In this document: piece after piece, positions 1-8,499 of the stretch
Layout: each line of letters opens with the position of its first letter
Numbering within the stretch: position 1 is the stretch's first letter
NCBI GenBank assembly: GCA_009781695.1
Contig: WQVH01000014.1
Coordinates: 1-42,314 of the forward strand
From: Oscillospiraceae bacterium
GTDB lineage: Bacteria > Bacillota > Clostridia > Oscillospirales > Oscillospiraceae
Length of the DNA stretch: 42,314 nucleotides
Direction: 5' to 3'
The notes under the pieces: generated by a model
What the model was told of the DNA's origin: nothing
The model's database searches: none
What the model saw: only the letters and a program-made list of their open reading frames with translations
Made by a program: the position numbers and the translations under genes

Positions 1-1
1 G

Positions 2-82
2 CGCGACAACAAGATTTCAGGCAAAACCTCTGGAACCAAAGTTGCTTTAGATGCTTTGGGTAATCTTAAAGATGTCAGCTAA
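2..82 (+). CDS. C-terminal tail of an unidentified gene (partial)
   Basis: An open frame enters from the left edge and stops at TAA 80-82, giving 26 residues that end in DALGNLKDVS. The composition is compatible with the end of a real protein, but the piece is too short to assign to a family. It could equally be a chance open frame, as only 81 bases are visible. Confidence 0.3.
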   Translation, partial: RDNKISGKTSGTKVALDALGNLKDVS

Positions 83-353
83 ATATTTTATCTTGGAAAC
101 ACCAAGAACAACTTGACACCGTCTCTAAATTTAGTCCTATTGCAAAAGCAGGATCAGTTGCGTTATAATAAGGGTTAGTAATCAAGGCATCAATAAGCCA
201 CCGGTTGCATGAAAGTGCAAGTTAAAGTTGATGAAAAATTACACGTTATGACACTTGGGGTAGGTGTTAATTTGCACGCTTTGACGCTTACACAGCACAA
301 TAGTGCAACTTGACTATGAATCAATTAACACAAAATGCAACTCAGCCCCTTAC
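83..353. other. intergenic stretch with no recognisable gene
   Basis: I see no frame with coding character here. It contains an imperfect inverted repeat, 215-225 against 267-277 (GTGCAAGTTAA / TTAATTTGCAC, 10 of 11 pairing), and a further GTGCAA at about 303. There is no T-run after the repeat, so a terminator is not supported. It may be relic DNA between the partial gene and the convergent DinB-like gene. Confidence 0.35.
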
Positions 354-824
354 CTATCCCTCAAGAGCCATCGGCTCTGATATACTTTCAGGAATGTTTA
401 TCCCTGCTGCATAACAAAACGCAATGATTTGACCAATGTGCATATTTTCATGTCCTATCATGCACGAAATAATCTGATGTATGTTGTGCTCTTCTCCATA
501 GTAATCTATGACCTCTGTACCGTCCATACCATCTAACGCCCGCTCAAGTTTCGCGTCAAGTTCCGCCATGCGCTCGATGATTTGAGCGGTCGGCCAGTTT
601 TCGTAAATATATTCTGTGCCGAAATCAACCGTATGTGTGGTCAGCGAGTCCACAATGTCACGCTGAAATAGGGTTAGTTCGTATGCCTGTAAGCGAATAG
701 TGTTGAGCACCTTGCGCGGCAAGGGCTTGTCAAGGTCGGCATCACTTAATTCTTCCAAAAAACCTAGAATAATGCTTCGTGTTTGCTTCCAGTCTGCCAA
801 TTGAGCCTTTAATGATTCAATCAT
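354..824 (-). CDS. DinB-like four-helix-bundle protein
   Basis: A 156-residue protein with the C-terminal helix signature of the DinB/YfiT-like fold, an H-E-N-M-H pair followed by IGQII near residues 125-134. Family members are small metal-binding four-helix proteins; some are thiol-dependent S-transferases and many are of unknown role. The usual third histidine of the metal triad, in the helix near residue 45-55, is not evident (the segment reads RLQAYELTLFQ), so metal binding may be altered. The start is supported by AAGGAGA at 833-839. The gene stands alone on the minus strand with its own promoter. Function is not inferred beyond the fold. Confidence 0.75.
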   Translation of the reverse strand: MIESLKAQLADWKQTRSIILGFLEELSDADLDKPLPRKVLNTIRLQAYELTLFQRDIVDSLTTHTVDFGTEYIYENWPTAQIIERMAELDAKLERALDGMDGTEVIDYYGEEHNIHQIISCMIGHENMHIGQIIAFCYAAGINIPESISEPMALEG

Positions 825-858
825 TTTTGCGATCTCCTTACAATTTTATTATACGGTG

Positions 859-867
859 ATTATAGCA
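859..867 (-). promoter_or_regulatory. extended -10 promoter for the DinB-like gene
   Basis: On the minus strand the sequence reads TGCTATAAT, an extended -10 element (TG, one base, TATAAT), about 35 bases before the start codon. No good -35 hexamer is seen at the right spacing, which is tolerable for an extended -10 promoter. A second TATAAT lies slightly nearer the gene. Confidence 0.4.
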
Positions 868-941
868 AGGATAATACGACAACCGCGTGTCATATTTCTA
901 TTTGGCAATCGAAACTAAAAAATGAAAATTTGGTGATAAAT

Positions 942-1145
942 ATGGAACAACATAAGATTGAGCGCATAAACGAGTTATCGAAAAAGCATAAAGAAGGTTG
1001 TCTGACGTCGGAAGAACATGAAGAGCGTAAGACCTTACACAAAGAATACATTGATCAATTTAAAAAGAATTTGACAAATCAACTTGAGCGCATCAGCATT
1101 TTCGAACAAGATGGAACAAAAAGGAAGCTAAAGAAAAAAGAGTAG
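942..1145 (+). CDS. DUF896 family protein (YnzC-like)
   Basis: A 67-residue, highly charged helical protein starting MEQHKIERINELSKKHKEG, which matches the DUF896/YnzC pattern: helix-turn-helix hairpin, then L.KEY...F..., and a lysine-rich tail. B. subtilis YnzC is a small cytoplasmic helical protein of unclear function. The frame is open upstream to TTG 930 and GTG 933, but ATG 942 fits the family N-terminus and has GGTG at 932-935 as a weak ribosome binding site. The stop is TAG 1143-1145. Confidence 0.85.
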   Translation: MEQHKIERINELSKKHKEGCLTSEEHEERKTLHKEYIDQFKKNLTNQLERISIFEQDGTKRKLKKKE

Positions 1146-1261
1146 GGGTTGAGATTAATGGATAAATTCAACACTTGCCGGGGATCAATCATAAAGCATA
1201 TGAAAGCTCAATCATGAATGCGCCATTTAATATTTGGCAAAAATCGAAAGCGAGGAAATAA

Positions 1262-1549
1262 ATGATCACTTCACAACAACGCGCCAAATTGCGTGCCATA
1301 GCCAATGACTATGACACCATTTTGCAAATAGGAAAATCCGGCATATGTGCCGAAACTGTAGCGCAAGCAGATGACGCGCTTACAGCACGCGAACTCATTA
1401 AATTGCGTGTGCTCAAATCATCGCCGGAGACTGCGCGTGAAGCAGCAGCAGAACTCGCGGAGAAAACACAATCGGATATTGTTCAGGTGATTGGTGGACG
1501 CTTCGTCCTCTACCGCCGAAATAAGAAGAACCCCAAGATAGAGATATAA
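1262..1549 (+). CDS. yhbY: YhbY/CRM-domain RNA-binding protein
   Basis: A 95-residue single CRM (CRS1-YhbY) domain: it opens TSQQRAKLRAIAND and has the GKSG(I) loop, ELIKLRVL and the C-terminal IGGRFVLYRR strand, all typical. YhbY associates with pre-50S ribosomal particles and helps assemble the large subunit. GAGG at 1251-1254 is well placed before ATG 1262. In many Clostridia this gene sits near obgE/rpmA or nadD; here those neighbours are absent, so it appears relocated. Confidence 0.88.
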   Translation: MITSQQRAKLRAIANDYDTILQIGKSGICAETVAQADDALTARELIKLRVLKSSPETAREAAAELAEKTQSDIVQVIGGRFVLYRRNKKNPKIEI

Positions 1550-1564
1550 AAGTGATTGCGCTAA

Positions 1565-1771
1565 AATATAATCAACCCTACCCCAGCCGGAGCGCTGGAA
1601 CAAGAGGTTTATCATGAGGAAATGGGACTATCTATCAGAGATGTGACCAAATTGCTTGGAAAGAGCGGGTTGGTACAGAGCATTATTTTCGGATATAATG
1701 TTTGGCATACGCAAGGTTATGAATATATGTCGGAATTTCTCTCAGAGGAGCTTACAAAACAAGGGGCATAA
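1565..1771 (+). pseudogene. decayed open frame, C-terminal fragment of unknown protein
   Basis: Within the 320-base gap between yhbY and the large lipoprotein gene, one frame is open for 68 codons after TAA 1562-1564 and ends at TAA 1769-1771. Its translation looks protein-like (for example MGLSIRDVTKLLGKSG, then a GYNVWHTQGYEYMSEFLSEEL segment). The only internal ATG is at 1622, with GAGGA too close to act as a good binding site. I do not recognise the family. A remnant of a longer gene is the likeliest reading; a 49-residue gene from ATG 1622 is the alternative. Confidence 0.35.
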
Positions 1772-1869
1772 AAAGCAATGACACGTTTTATGTATCATGG
1801 AACATTTTATCTGAATTTTCGTCTGGTAATATTATAGAGGATAAATTTAAACAAGACCGGAGGATGATT

Positions 1870-4800
1870 ATGAAAAAGAGATATGTTCTATTTTTGACAT
1901 TGGTGATACTGCTGGCTGCGCTCACCGTATCAGCATGCACCCAAGACCCCGGAGAGACATTGGGATACCTAGTCGGCCCTACAGATCAGGTGATCCACCC
2001 TTTTGCAAATAGCGCAACGACCCCTGCGATTGAATTTATGCGCTGGCAGTTTGAAGATGAAGCCTCACGAGACGGATACACACTGATTCCGACACATTTT
2101 GCCGATACAGGCATCTGCGTTACGAGTGCGTTCATACTAACGGTGTCGAGCGGCAGTGGCACTCCGAACATTTCGATAGACGGACAACCTGCCCCGGTGG
2201 TGATGAGTGAAGGAGAGAACAGATTTCGCGTAAGCCCTTCCGTGCCGCTTTCCTACAACAGCCTATACATCGTGCGGCTTGCGAATATAGGTACAGAAGA
2301 CACCACATGGGCATTTCAGACCACAGCCCGCCTTCAAATTTCCGCCATTTTACCAGCTCACCAATCCACCAATGTACCTGTAAACACAGGCATAGAGATC
2401 AGCTTCTCACTGGGTGGACACACGCCGATAGACGAATTCTTCTCCATTGCACCGGCAGTGGACGGACGATTTATAACCAGAGGTAATACCTCTGTCTTCA
2501 TGCCCACAAACCCGCTGAGATTCGGTGAAATCTACACGGTGACGATAAGCGCAGGGATTAAAGTAGACGGCACCAACGAGATAATCACAGACGATTTGGT
2601 GTTTTCTTTTGAAACACAGGTGCAGTCAGACTTTGAAGGAAGACAAGATCACAATGCAGCTCAGGTTCACTTTTCTACCACCTATGCAGAATTTCCAACA
2701 TTTGAAGCTCCCCACCTTAACTTTTGGCTGAGCTACAATTCGAATAATAGACGTCCGCGCATAGACGTAAGCATCCATCAGTTTCATACTGCAAATGATG
2801 CAGTAAACGCAATTGATCGTCTGGTAAATATTCCACATTGGGCCACTGTTGCTCACGAGCGTAATCAGATTGAAACGAGCGGATTGAGATATATCGACTC
2901 GTTTAATATCACACGCGCAGACGGAGATCGATGGATGGAAACGATGACCTTACCCGGCAATTTGCCGCCGGGATTTTATGTGATCAGTGCGACGGCTCAA
3001 GAACGCACAAGTCAAGCAGTTTTGCAGATTACAGATATTGCGACTCAAGTGATTGCGGATGACGATCAAGCGATCGTTTGGATCAATGATATGATCACAG
3101 GTACACCGCTTACTGGTGCGGAGGTTCTTGACCCAGCTTCCGGAAACACTTTTCGTACAGATGAAAACGGCATTGCCATAGTACAGAGTAATGTGCGGCA
3201 CAGTGAAGCGCTCAGCAGACTTATTGTGAGAGCAGACACGAGAGAAAATGTTGTCATATTGCAAGCTTCAGGTGGCATAAGACCACACCCTATATCCGGC
3301 GGACATGGCAGAATCAGCGGCTTTGATATGTGGTGGGGACCGCGAAATCAAGCGGACGACAACTACTGGTCTGTGCTGCACCTTGACCGCACTTTATTTC
3401 AGCGTGTGGATACCTTGCATTTTTGGGGATTTGCCGCAAATAGGCATACCGGAGCGCCCCTAGACAATGTCACAGCAGTCTTGACTTCCGGCTCATGGGG
3501 CTGGGATGGCACAGATGATACGCCGCTCCATAGACAGACTATTTCAGTTGCAGATGGCGCTTTTAGCGGGGATATTAACTTGCCGCATTTAGACCCCGGA
3601 TCATACCAGCTCACGATATACTTTGGAGACACAACGATTGCATCTCAGTTCTTTGAAGTGCGAGATTTTGTAAAACCTCCGTACCGGCTGACAATATCGG
3701 CAGATAGACACGCAGTCTTTATCGGTGATACAGTAAACTTTACTGCAAGGGGAGAATTCTTTGAAGGTACACCTGTCGCTGAGCTGGATATCTCATACAG
3801 CCTTTGGGGTTGGCAACTGCAAAATGACCGCAGAGGGAGCGGCAGAACGAACACAGATGGCGTTGTTGAAGTCTCATCTCAGACCATCAGGGCGAGCGCC
3901 GATGGTCAGGGACGTGCAAGCTTGGACTTTGTTGTAGAGGCGACCTTGCCGGAAATCGGCTGGACGATGCAACACGAATCAATCAGTGTATTTATCAATG
4001 ATATTGAGGTAAGATCGAGGGCGACCCGAACCGGAAGTGATGCCAATTTATCGATTGAAGTGGATCGGATCACACTAGATAGACTCAATGACGAAACTGC
4101 AGCCAATCGATGGGACTATATCGACGGCCCGCAAGCCGGACAGCAGCTTAATGTAGAGATCGTAAGAGTTTGGTGGGAAGCCATACGCACCGGTGAAAGA
4201 TACGACTTTGTCACCCGTGCCGTAGTGCCTACTTACCGCCATGAGCGCAGAGAGCAAGTGATCGAAAGTTTTGAGCTTCTGACAGACTCCGAGGGCAAGG
4301 CAAGCAGAGATTTTACTGTGCCAAATAGGGACAGGGAGAGCTATTTGGCGCGTGTACGCACCACATGCGGATTTGGCCGCGCGATTACCCACGAAGCATT
4401 TATAGGCAGAGACTGGTCCGGATTTTTCGGTAATGCCGGGAACAATGAGCTATTCCTCGATGGCGCGCGCTCGTGGGACGAGGGTTATAGTATCGGTGAT
4501 GACGTGCAACTGACCGTGATGCGCGGTGAAGCGCAAGTCACCACAGGAAACGTCCTGTTTGTCGTAGCCAACATGGGCATTGTGCACCATCAAGTGGGCA
4601 GCAGTGTACTGGAATTTACTTTTGATGAAGCGCATTTGCCCGGCGCTACAGTCCACGCCATTTTCTTCAATGGACACACCTACCATGCAGGATGGGCGAT
4701 GACGCGGCAGCTACACTTCGACCGAGACAGCCGTGCACTGGATATTGACATTGCGATAGATGGGGAGTCATTTAGACCCGGAGAGATGGCTTCGGTAACC

Positions 4801-6975
4801 GTGACCACACGCGACACAAATGGAAATCCGAGACCTGCACATGTGAATTTCAGTGTTGTGGATGAAGCGCTATTTGCGCTGAGAGATAACGAAATTGACA
4901 CGCTTGCAGCCTTATATAGACGTGTCAGCTCAGGCATTATCATAAACTATGCATCGCACGGAACTTTTGTAAGTGATGGTATTGATGCGCAATCTTATGG
5001 CTTGCGGACTGAAATGGCAATGAGTGCACCAGCGGCGGCGGGGGCAGCGATGGAAATGGCAGACGATAGTGCGGTAGGAGGCGGGGCAGACACTCACGTG
5101 CGGGAGCTATTTGAAGATACAGCGTATTTTCACTCGGTGACGACGAATGCGCGTGGTGAGGCGAGCTTTTCGTTCAGGCTTCCGGACAATATTACCGCAT
5201 GGAGACTCACCGCATCCGGTATCACTACAGACTTCTATGCAGGTAATGCTACAGAGCCTATAAGGGTGACGCTCCCTATGTTTTTGAACTACAGTTTAAA
5301 CAATGTGTTTCTTGTCGGAGATATGCCCTATGTCGGAATAACTGTATTTGGCACGGCACTGACAGGTGCGGAGACTGTGACTTTTACCGTGTGGGACGAC
5401 CGAACTCCGGAAAACGTGATCACGGCTACTGGGCGTCCATTTGAGCGGGTAAATATTCCGCTTTGGGAGATGACAATGCCGGGTGCACAAGCCATGGTGA
5501 TCCATGTAGAAACCAGCACCGGACTCAGTGATGCGCTACGGCATAGCTATCATGTTTTGGAATCCCATCGCACAGTAGATACCGCGGTATTCTATGATGT
5601 GACGCTTGATACGGTATTTGAAATAGGCAGACCGGGACTGACCAATATTACCTTTACTGATCGTGGGCGCGGACAATTCCTCTGGCAGCTCATGAGTATG
5701 CGCCATGTGCGTGGTGACCGCATCGAAGGTCTGGTGATGCGCAGAGAGGCCAATCACCTGATTCGGCAATACTTCCCAGATATGGATATCTACTTCATGA
5801 GCGATGCATTTGATCCAAGTATGTATCAGCAAGCAGACGGCGGAATAGCCATGCTGCCTCATGCATCGAGCGACTTGGCGCTCACCGTCAGTGTGCTGCC
5901 CTTTATACGTGATGAGATCAATAAGCAAACTTTAGGGAACTACCTCACAAATATTTTCTTAACATCAACCGGTGAAAACAGGATCATTGCACTGTATGGT
6001 CTTGCGCAGCTTGGTGCACCTGTAATACAAGAGCTGCACACATATGCAAGAACCTTAAACCTTTCCACTTCTGATGCCGCTTATCTTGCGTTAGGACTTC
6101 TGGAGGTCGGTGAGCGGCATCGGGCGGTCGCACTGTACGAAGCACATATAGCGCCTCATTTGCAAGAGCTTGCGCCATACTATCGCATCATAGGAGATGA
6201 TCAGCTTCGGGATACAGCGGTTGTCGCACGGCTTGCACAACAATTGGGATTGTCGGAAAGAGACGGATTGCACGGATATACCCAGAGACATAGACGAGAC
6301 GATTTGCTCACGCAAGTAGACAGACTGCGCTTCATATCGCATGAAATAGGCGCAGTAGACAGTGTCGCTGCAAGCATTACGTACACAATGCTCGGACAAT
6401 CGTTTACCCAAGAGCTTTCAGGTTGGAGGCACTTTACACTTAGGATACCCACGATGCACTTAAATGAATTTGCGATTACTGCAATGACAGGAGATGTGGG
6501 TGCGGTCTCCGTACACTCAGTTCCGCTTGAAGAAATAGAAGCCATAGACAATGACATTACGGTCAGAAGGCAGTTTTTCAAAGCGGGCTCAAGAACCCCT
6601 GCAACATCCTTTAGCGAAGGTGATTTGGTACGCGTGGAGATCACCATAGACTATACTCGCAGTGCGCTCACCGGAACATATGCAATAACAGACTTCTTGC
6701 CTTCGGGGCTTGTGTTTGTGCAGGACTCCGCCAGAATTTCGGAAGAGTCGAGTGTAAGCCGCAGCAGAGCTTGGGCGACGAGTGAAGGACAGCGAGTCAT
6801 ATTCTTTGACCACAATAGCCGTGTCCGTAGTGTGCAAACCGTACAGAGCTATTTCTATTACGCCAGAGTTATAAGTCCGGGGACGTTTATCGCAGAGGGC
6901 ACGATTGTGCAGAATCTGGGTGTGCGGGAGTATTTGACCATTGGCGAATCAGCAGTGATTCGGATCGCCGAATAA
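1870..6975 (+). CDS. alpha-2-macroglobulin family lipoprotein lacking the thioester
   Basis: A 1701-residue secreted lipoprotein. GGAGG at 1859-1863 is 6 bases before ATG 1870 and abuts ATG 1864, so 1870 is preferred. A signal peptide runs to residue 22 with lipobox VSAC, making Cys23 the lipidated residue. An Ig-like (Big_5-type) domain spans roughly residues 150-252, followed by macroglobulin-type beta domains. A small-residue-rich bait-like stretch (SAPAAAGAAMEMADD) lies near 1047-1075 and the A2M signature (VRELFEDTAYF, then FRLPDNITAWRLTASG) near 1077-1130. An alpha-helical toroid-like region and a C-terminal receptor-type beta domain complete it. Bacterial A2Ms trap or inhibit proteases at the cell surface. 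The C-x-E-Q thioester expected near residues 1284-1290 is replaced by RIEGLVMRRE, so covalent trapping should not occur, as in MagD/YfaS-type members. No pbpC neighbour is present. Confidence 0.9.
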   Translation: MKKRYVLFLTLVILLAALTVSACTQDPGETLGYLVGPTDQVIHPFANSATTPAIEFMRWQFEDEASRDGYTLIPTHFADTGICVTSAFILTVSSGSGTPNISIDGQPAPVVMSEGENRFRVSPSVPLSYNSLYIVRLANIGTEDTTWAFQTTARLQISAILPAHQSTNVPVNTGIEISFSLGGHTPIDEFFSIAPAVDGRFITRGNTSVFMPTNPLRFGEIYTVTISAGIKVDGTNEIITDDLVFSFETQVQSDFEGRQDHNAAQVHFSTTYAEFPTFEAPHLNFWLSYNSNNRRPRIDVSIHQFHTANDAVNAIDRLVNIPHWATVAHERNQIETSGLRYIDSFNITRADGDRWMETMTLPGNLPPGFYVISATAQERTSQAVLQITDIATQVIADDDQAIVWINDMITGTPLTGAEVLDPASGNTFRTDENGIAIVQSNVRHSEALSRLIVRADTRENVVILQASGGIRPHPISGGHGRISGFDMWWGPRNQADDNYWSVLHLDRTLFQRVDTLHFWGFAANRHTGAPLDNVTAVLTSGSWGWDGTDDTPLHRQTISVADGAFSGDINLPHLDPGSYQLTIYFGDTTIASQFFEVRDFVKPPYRLTISADRHAVFIGDTVNFTARGEFFEGTPVAELDISYSLWGWQLQNDRRGSGRTNTDGVVEVSSQTIRASADGQGRASLDFVVEATLPEIGWTMQHESISVFINDIEVRSRATRTGSDANLSIEVDRITLDRLNDETAANRWDYIDGPQAGQQLNVEIVRVWWEAIRTGERYDFVTRAVVPTYRHERREQVIESFELLTDSEGKASRDFTVPNRDRESYLARVRTTCGFGRAITHEAFIGRDWSGFFGNAGNNELFLDGARSWDEGYSIGDDVQLTVMRGEAQVTTGNVLFVVANMGIVHHQVGSSVLEFTFDEAHLPGATVHAIFFNGHTYHAGWAMTRQLHFDRDSRALDIDIAIDGESFRPGEMASVTVTTRDTNGNPRPAHVNFSVVDEALFALRDNEIDTLAALYRRVSSGIIINYASHGTFVSDGIDAQSYGLRTEMAMSAPAAAGAAMEMADDSAVGGGADTHVRELFEDTAYFHSVTTNARGEASFSFRLPDNITAWRLTASGITTDFYAGNATEPIRVTLPMFLNYSLNNVFLVGDMPYVGITVFGTALTGAETVTFTVWDDRTPENVITATGRPFERVNIPLWEMTMPGAQAMVIHVETSTGLSDALRHSYHVLESHRTVDTAVFYDVTLDTVFEIGRPGLTNITFTDRGRGQFLWQLMSMRHVRGDRIEGLVMRREANHLIRQYFPDMDIYFMSDAFDPSMYQQADGGIAMLPHASSDLALTVSVLPFIRDEINKQTLGNYLTNIFLTSTGENRIIALYGLAQLGAPVIQELHTYARTLNLSTSDAAYLALGLLEVGERHRAVALYEAHIAPHLQELAPYYRIIGDDQLRDTAVVARLAQQLGLSERDGLHGYTQRHRRDDLLTQVDRLRFISHEIGAVDSVAASITYTMLGQSFTQELSGWRHFTLRIPTMHLNEFAITAMTGDVGAVSVHSVPLEEIEAIDNDITVRRQFFKAGSRTPATSFSEGDLVRVEITIDYTRSALTGTYAITDFLPSGLVFVQDSARISEESSVSRSRAWATSEGQRVIFFDHNSRVRSVQTVQSYFYYARVISPGTFIAEGTIVQNLGVREYLTIGESAVIRIAE

Positions 6976-7043
6976 CTGTACCACAAGGTCATCAAGGCCT
7001 ACGGAATCATGCACGGTTGAGGTTATTAATCAAATACAGAATG

Positions 7044-7063
7044 GGCGGCCGCACTCGGTCGCC
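7044..7063 (+). terminator. GC-rich hairpin after the A2M gene (weak terminator)
   Basis: GGCGGCC (7044-7050), loop GCACTC, GGTCGCC (7057-7063): a 7-bp stem with one G-T wobble, followed by TGTTTTGG. The T content after the stem is modest, so termination of the lipoprotein transcript is plausible but not certain. Confidence 0.35.
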
Positions 7064-7241
7064 TGTTTTGGTCTGTATAATAAACCCAAACGCCCTCTTG
7101 ATATCGTCAAAAACCTCTGACGCAGGGCGGCCTTTTCCTTCGCGCATAGAAGAAAGACCTTCTTCGAGTAAACCATATAACTCATGTCTGCCGCAAAGAC
7201 GCTGGGAATATTTTACACTATCGGGAATATAAAGAGTAGTA

Positions 7242-7270
7242 TTTACAAACAGCGAAACAAGCGGTATAAT
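7242..7270 (+). promoter_or_regulatory. sigma-A-type promoter of the nifS-cysE operon
   Basis: TTTACA (7242-7247), a 17-base spacer, and TATAAT (7265-7270), followed by a leader of about 55 bases to the nifS start. This is the best promoter upstream of the six-gene operon. No obvious T-box, S-box or large leader structure fits into the short leader. Confidence 0.7.
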
Positions 7271-7332
7271 TACGCAAGAAAAACTTTCATTGCTCAAAGT
7301 GCTAAAAAACCATGAAAACTTGTGAGGCTAAT

Positions 7333-8487
7333 ATGAAAAAAACAATTTATTTAGATAACGCAGCAACGACCAAAGTGTCAAAAGCTGCTCTGGACGCAAT
7401 GTTACCATTTCTCCACGAAAGATATGGCAACCCATCATCTGTGTACTCGGTCGGTAGAGATGCCAAAGAAGCCATGGAAACAGCCAGAAACAAAGTAGCT
7501 CAAGCCATCGGTGCAAGACCCGAAGAGATATTCTTTACAGGCTGTGGCACCGAATCCAACAACTGGGCGCTCAAATCCGTTGCCGCAATGCGCAAAGAAA
7601 AAGGCCAGCACATTATTACCTCGACGATAGAACACCCGGCAGTACTCAACACGCTGAAATACCTCGAAACCCAAGGTTATGAAGTGACCTATCTGGGCGT
7701 GGATAAGTTCGGACAAATCTCGCTGGATGCACTGACTAAAGCCATAAGAAAAGACACAATACTCATATCCATAATGGCCGCCAACAACGAAATCGGCACA
7801 ATCTTCCCAACCGCGGAAATTGGGAAAATCGCATCAGATAATGGGATACTATTTCACACGGATGCCGTTCAGGCCGCCGGGAGCATACCGCTCGATGTCC
7901 GTAAGCTCAATGTAGACCTATTGACCATATCCGGTCATAAAATTGGCGCATTAAAGGGCGTAGGCGTGTTATTTATCAAAAAAGGCCTGAAACTACCACC
8001 CCTCATCCACGGCGGCGGACAAGAACATGGCATGAGATCCGGAACAGAAAATGTTGCCGGGATCGCAGGTTTGGCCGCTGCGCTGGAATACCGTGTCTCG
8101 CGACTGCCGCAAGACAATCTGACTAAGAAGCGAGACAGACTGATCGAGGGCGTTTTAAAGATCAAAAAGAGCGCATTTACAGGCGACCCGGTCAACAGAC
8201 TGCCGGGCATTGCCTCGTTTGTATTTGAAGCCATAGAAGGGGAGTCCATGCTGCTCATGCTGGACGCATTCGGCATATGCGCCTCGTCCGGTTCTGCCTG
8301 TTCATCCGGCTCGCTTGACCCCTCCCATGTTTTGCTGGGTATTGGCCTGCCGCACGAGATCGCCCATGGATCGCTAAGACTATCGCTCTGTGAAGATACC
8401 ACAGATGAAGATATCGACTACGTCATCGAAAAGCTGACGGACGTTGTAGATAAATTGAGAAAAATGTCACCTGTTTGGCAAGAATAG
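7333..8487 (+). CDS. nifS: cysteine desulfurase (NifS/IscS type)
   Basis: A 384-residue PLP enzyme that takes sulfur from cysteine, forming alanine and an enzyme persulfide. It opens with YLDNAATTKV. The PLP lysine is K203 in SGHKIGALKG and the mobile active-site cysteine is C323 in the long SSGSACSSG loop typical of the IscS/NifS group. GAGG at 7324-7327 fits ATG 7333 better than the in-frame ATG at 7312. It is first in the operon, 12 bases before nifU, its sulfur acceptor and scaffold. The usual clostridial neighbour mnmA is replaced here by nadA, so the pair may chiefly serve Fe-S assembly, including the NadA cluster (inference). Confidence 0.95.
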   Translation: MKKTIYLDNAATTKVSKAALDAMLPFLHERYGNPSSVYSVGRDAKEAMETARNKVAQAIGARPEEIFFTGCGTESNNWALKSVAAMRKEKGQHIITSTIEHPAVLNTLKYLETQGYEVTYLGVDKFGQISLDALTKAIRKDTILISIMAANNEIGTIFPTAEIGKIASDNGILFHTDAVQAAGSIPLDVRKLNVDLLTISGHKIGALKGVGVLFIKKGLKLPPLIHGGGQEHGMRSGTENVAGIAGLAAALEYRVSRLPQDNLTKKRDRLIEGVLKIKKSAFTGDPVNRLPGIASFVFEAIEGESMLLMLDAFGICASSGSACSSGSLDPSHVLLGIGLPHEIAHGSLRLSLCEDTTDEDIDYVIEKLTDVVDKLRKMSPVWQE

Positions 8488-8499
8488 AAGGAGAAAAAT

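Larger units (their letters stand above)
7007..7297 (-). pseudogene. RelB/Phd-type antitoxin remnant
   Basis: A minus-strand frame of 96 codons whose middle reads ELYGLLEEGLSSMREGKGRP, then ASEVFDDIKRAFGF. This strongly resembles the C-terminal half of small RelB/Phd-type antitoxins (LLEEG, a G-K/R-G-R-P turn, then EVFDEIR and a final GF). Antitoxins of this kind usually stop right after the GF; here the frame continues for about 26 unrelated residues. The N-terminal part does not look like a DNA-binding domain, no toxin gene is adjacent, and the frame overlaps the nifS promoter. A relic of a lost toxin-antitoxin locus is the best reading; a chance match cannot be excluded. Confidence 0.45.
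6976..7332. other. intergenic stretch with a weak hairpin, an antitoxin remnant and the nifS promoter
   Basis: This 357-base gap separates the large lipoprotein gene from nifS. It holds a GC-rich hairpin at 7044-7063, a minus-strand antitoxin-like frame at 7007-7297 and the nifS promoter at 7242-7270, each listed separately. I see no other gene in it. Confidence 0.6.

Noticed and set aside
1143-1155. A further copy of the stop-codon hairpin element at the DUF896 gene (GTAGGGG at its stop)
   Set aside because: No downstream arm pairs with the sequence after GTAG, so the defining stem is missing.
4075-6837. Many long minus-strand open frames inside the A2M gene
   Set aside because: They lack ribosome binding sites and protein-like composition and overlap each other; they are explained by the codon use of the sense gene.
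7271-7332. S-box or T-box leader controlling the sulfur operon
   Set aside because: The leader after the nifS promoter is about 55 bases and shows neither an anticodon-specifier stem nor a terminator hairpin.
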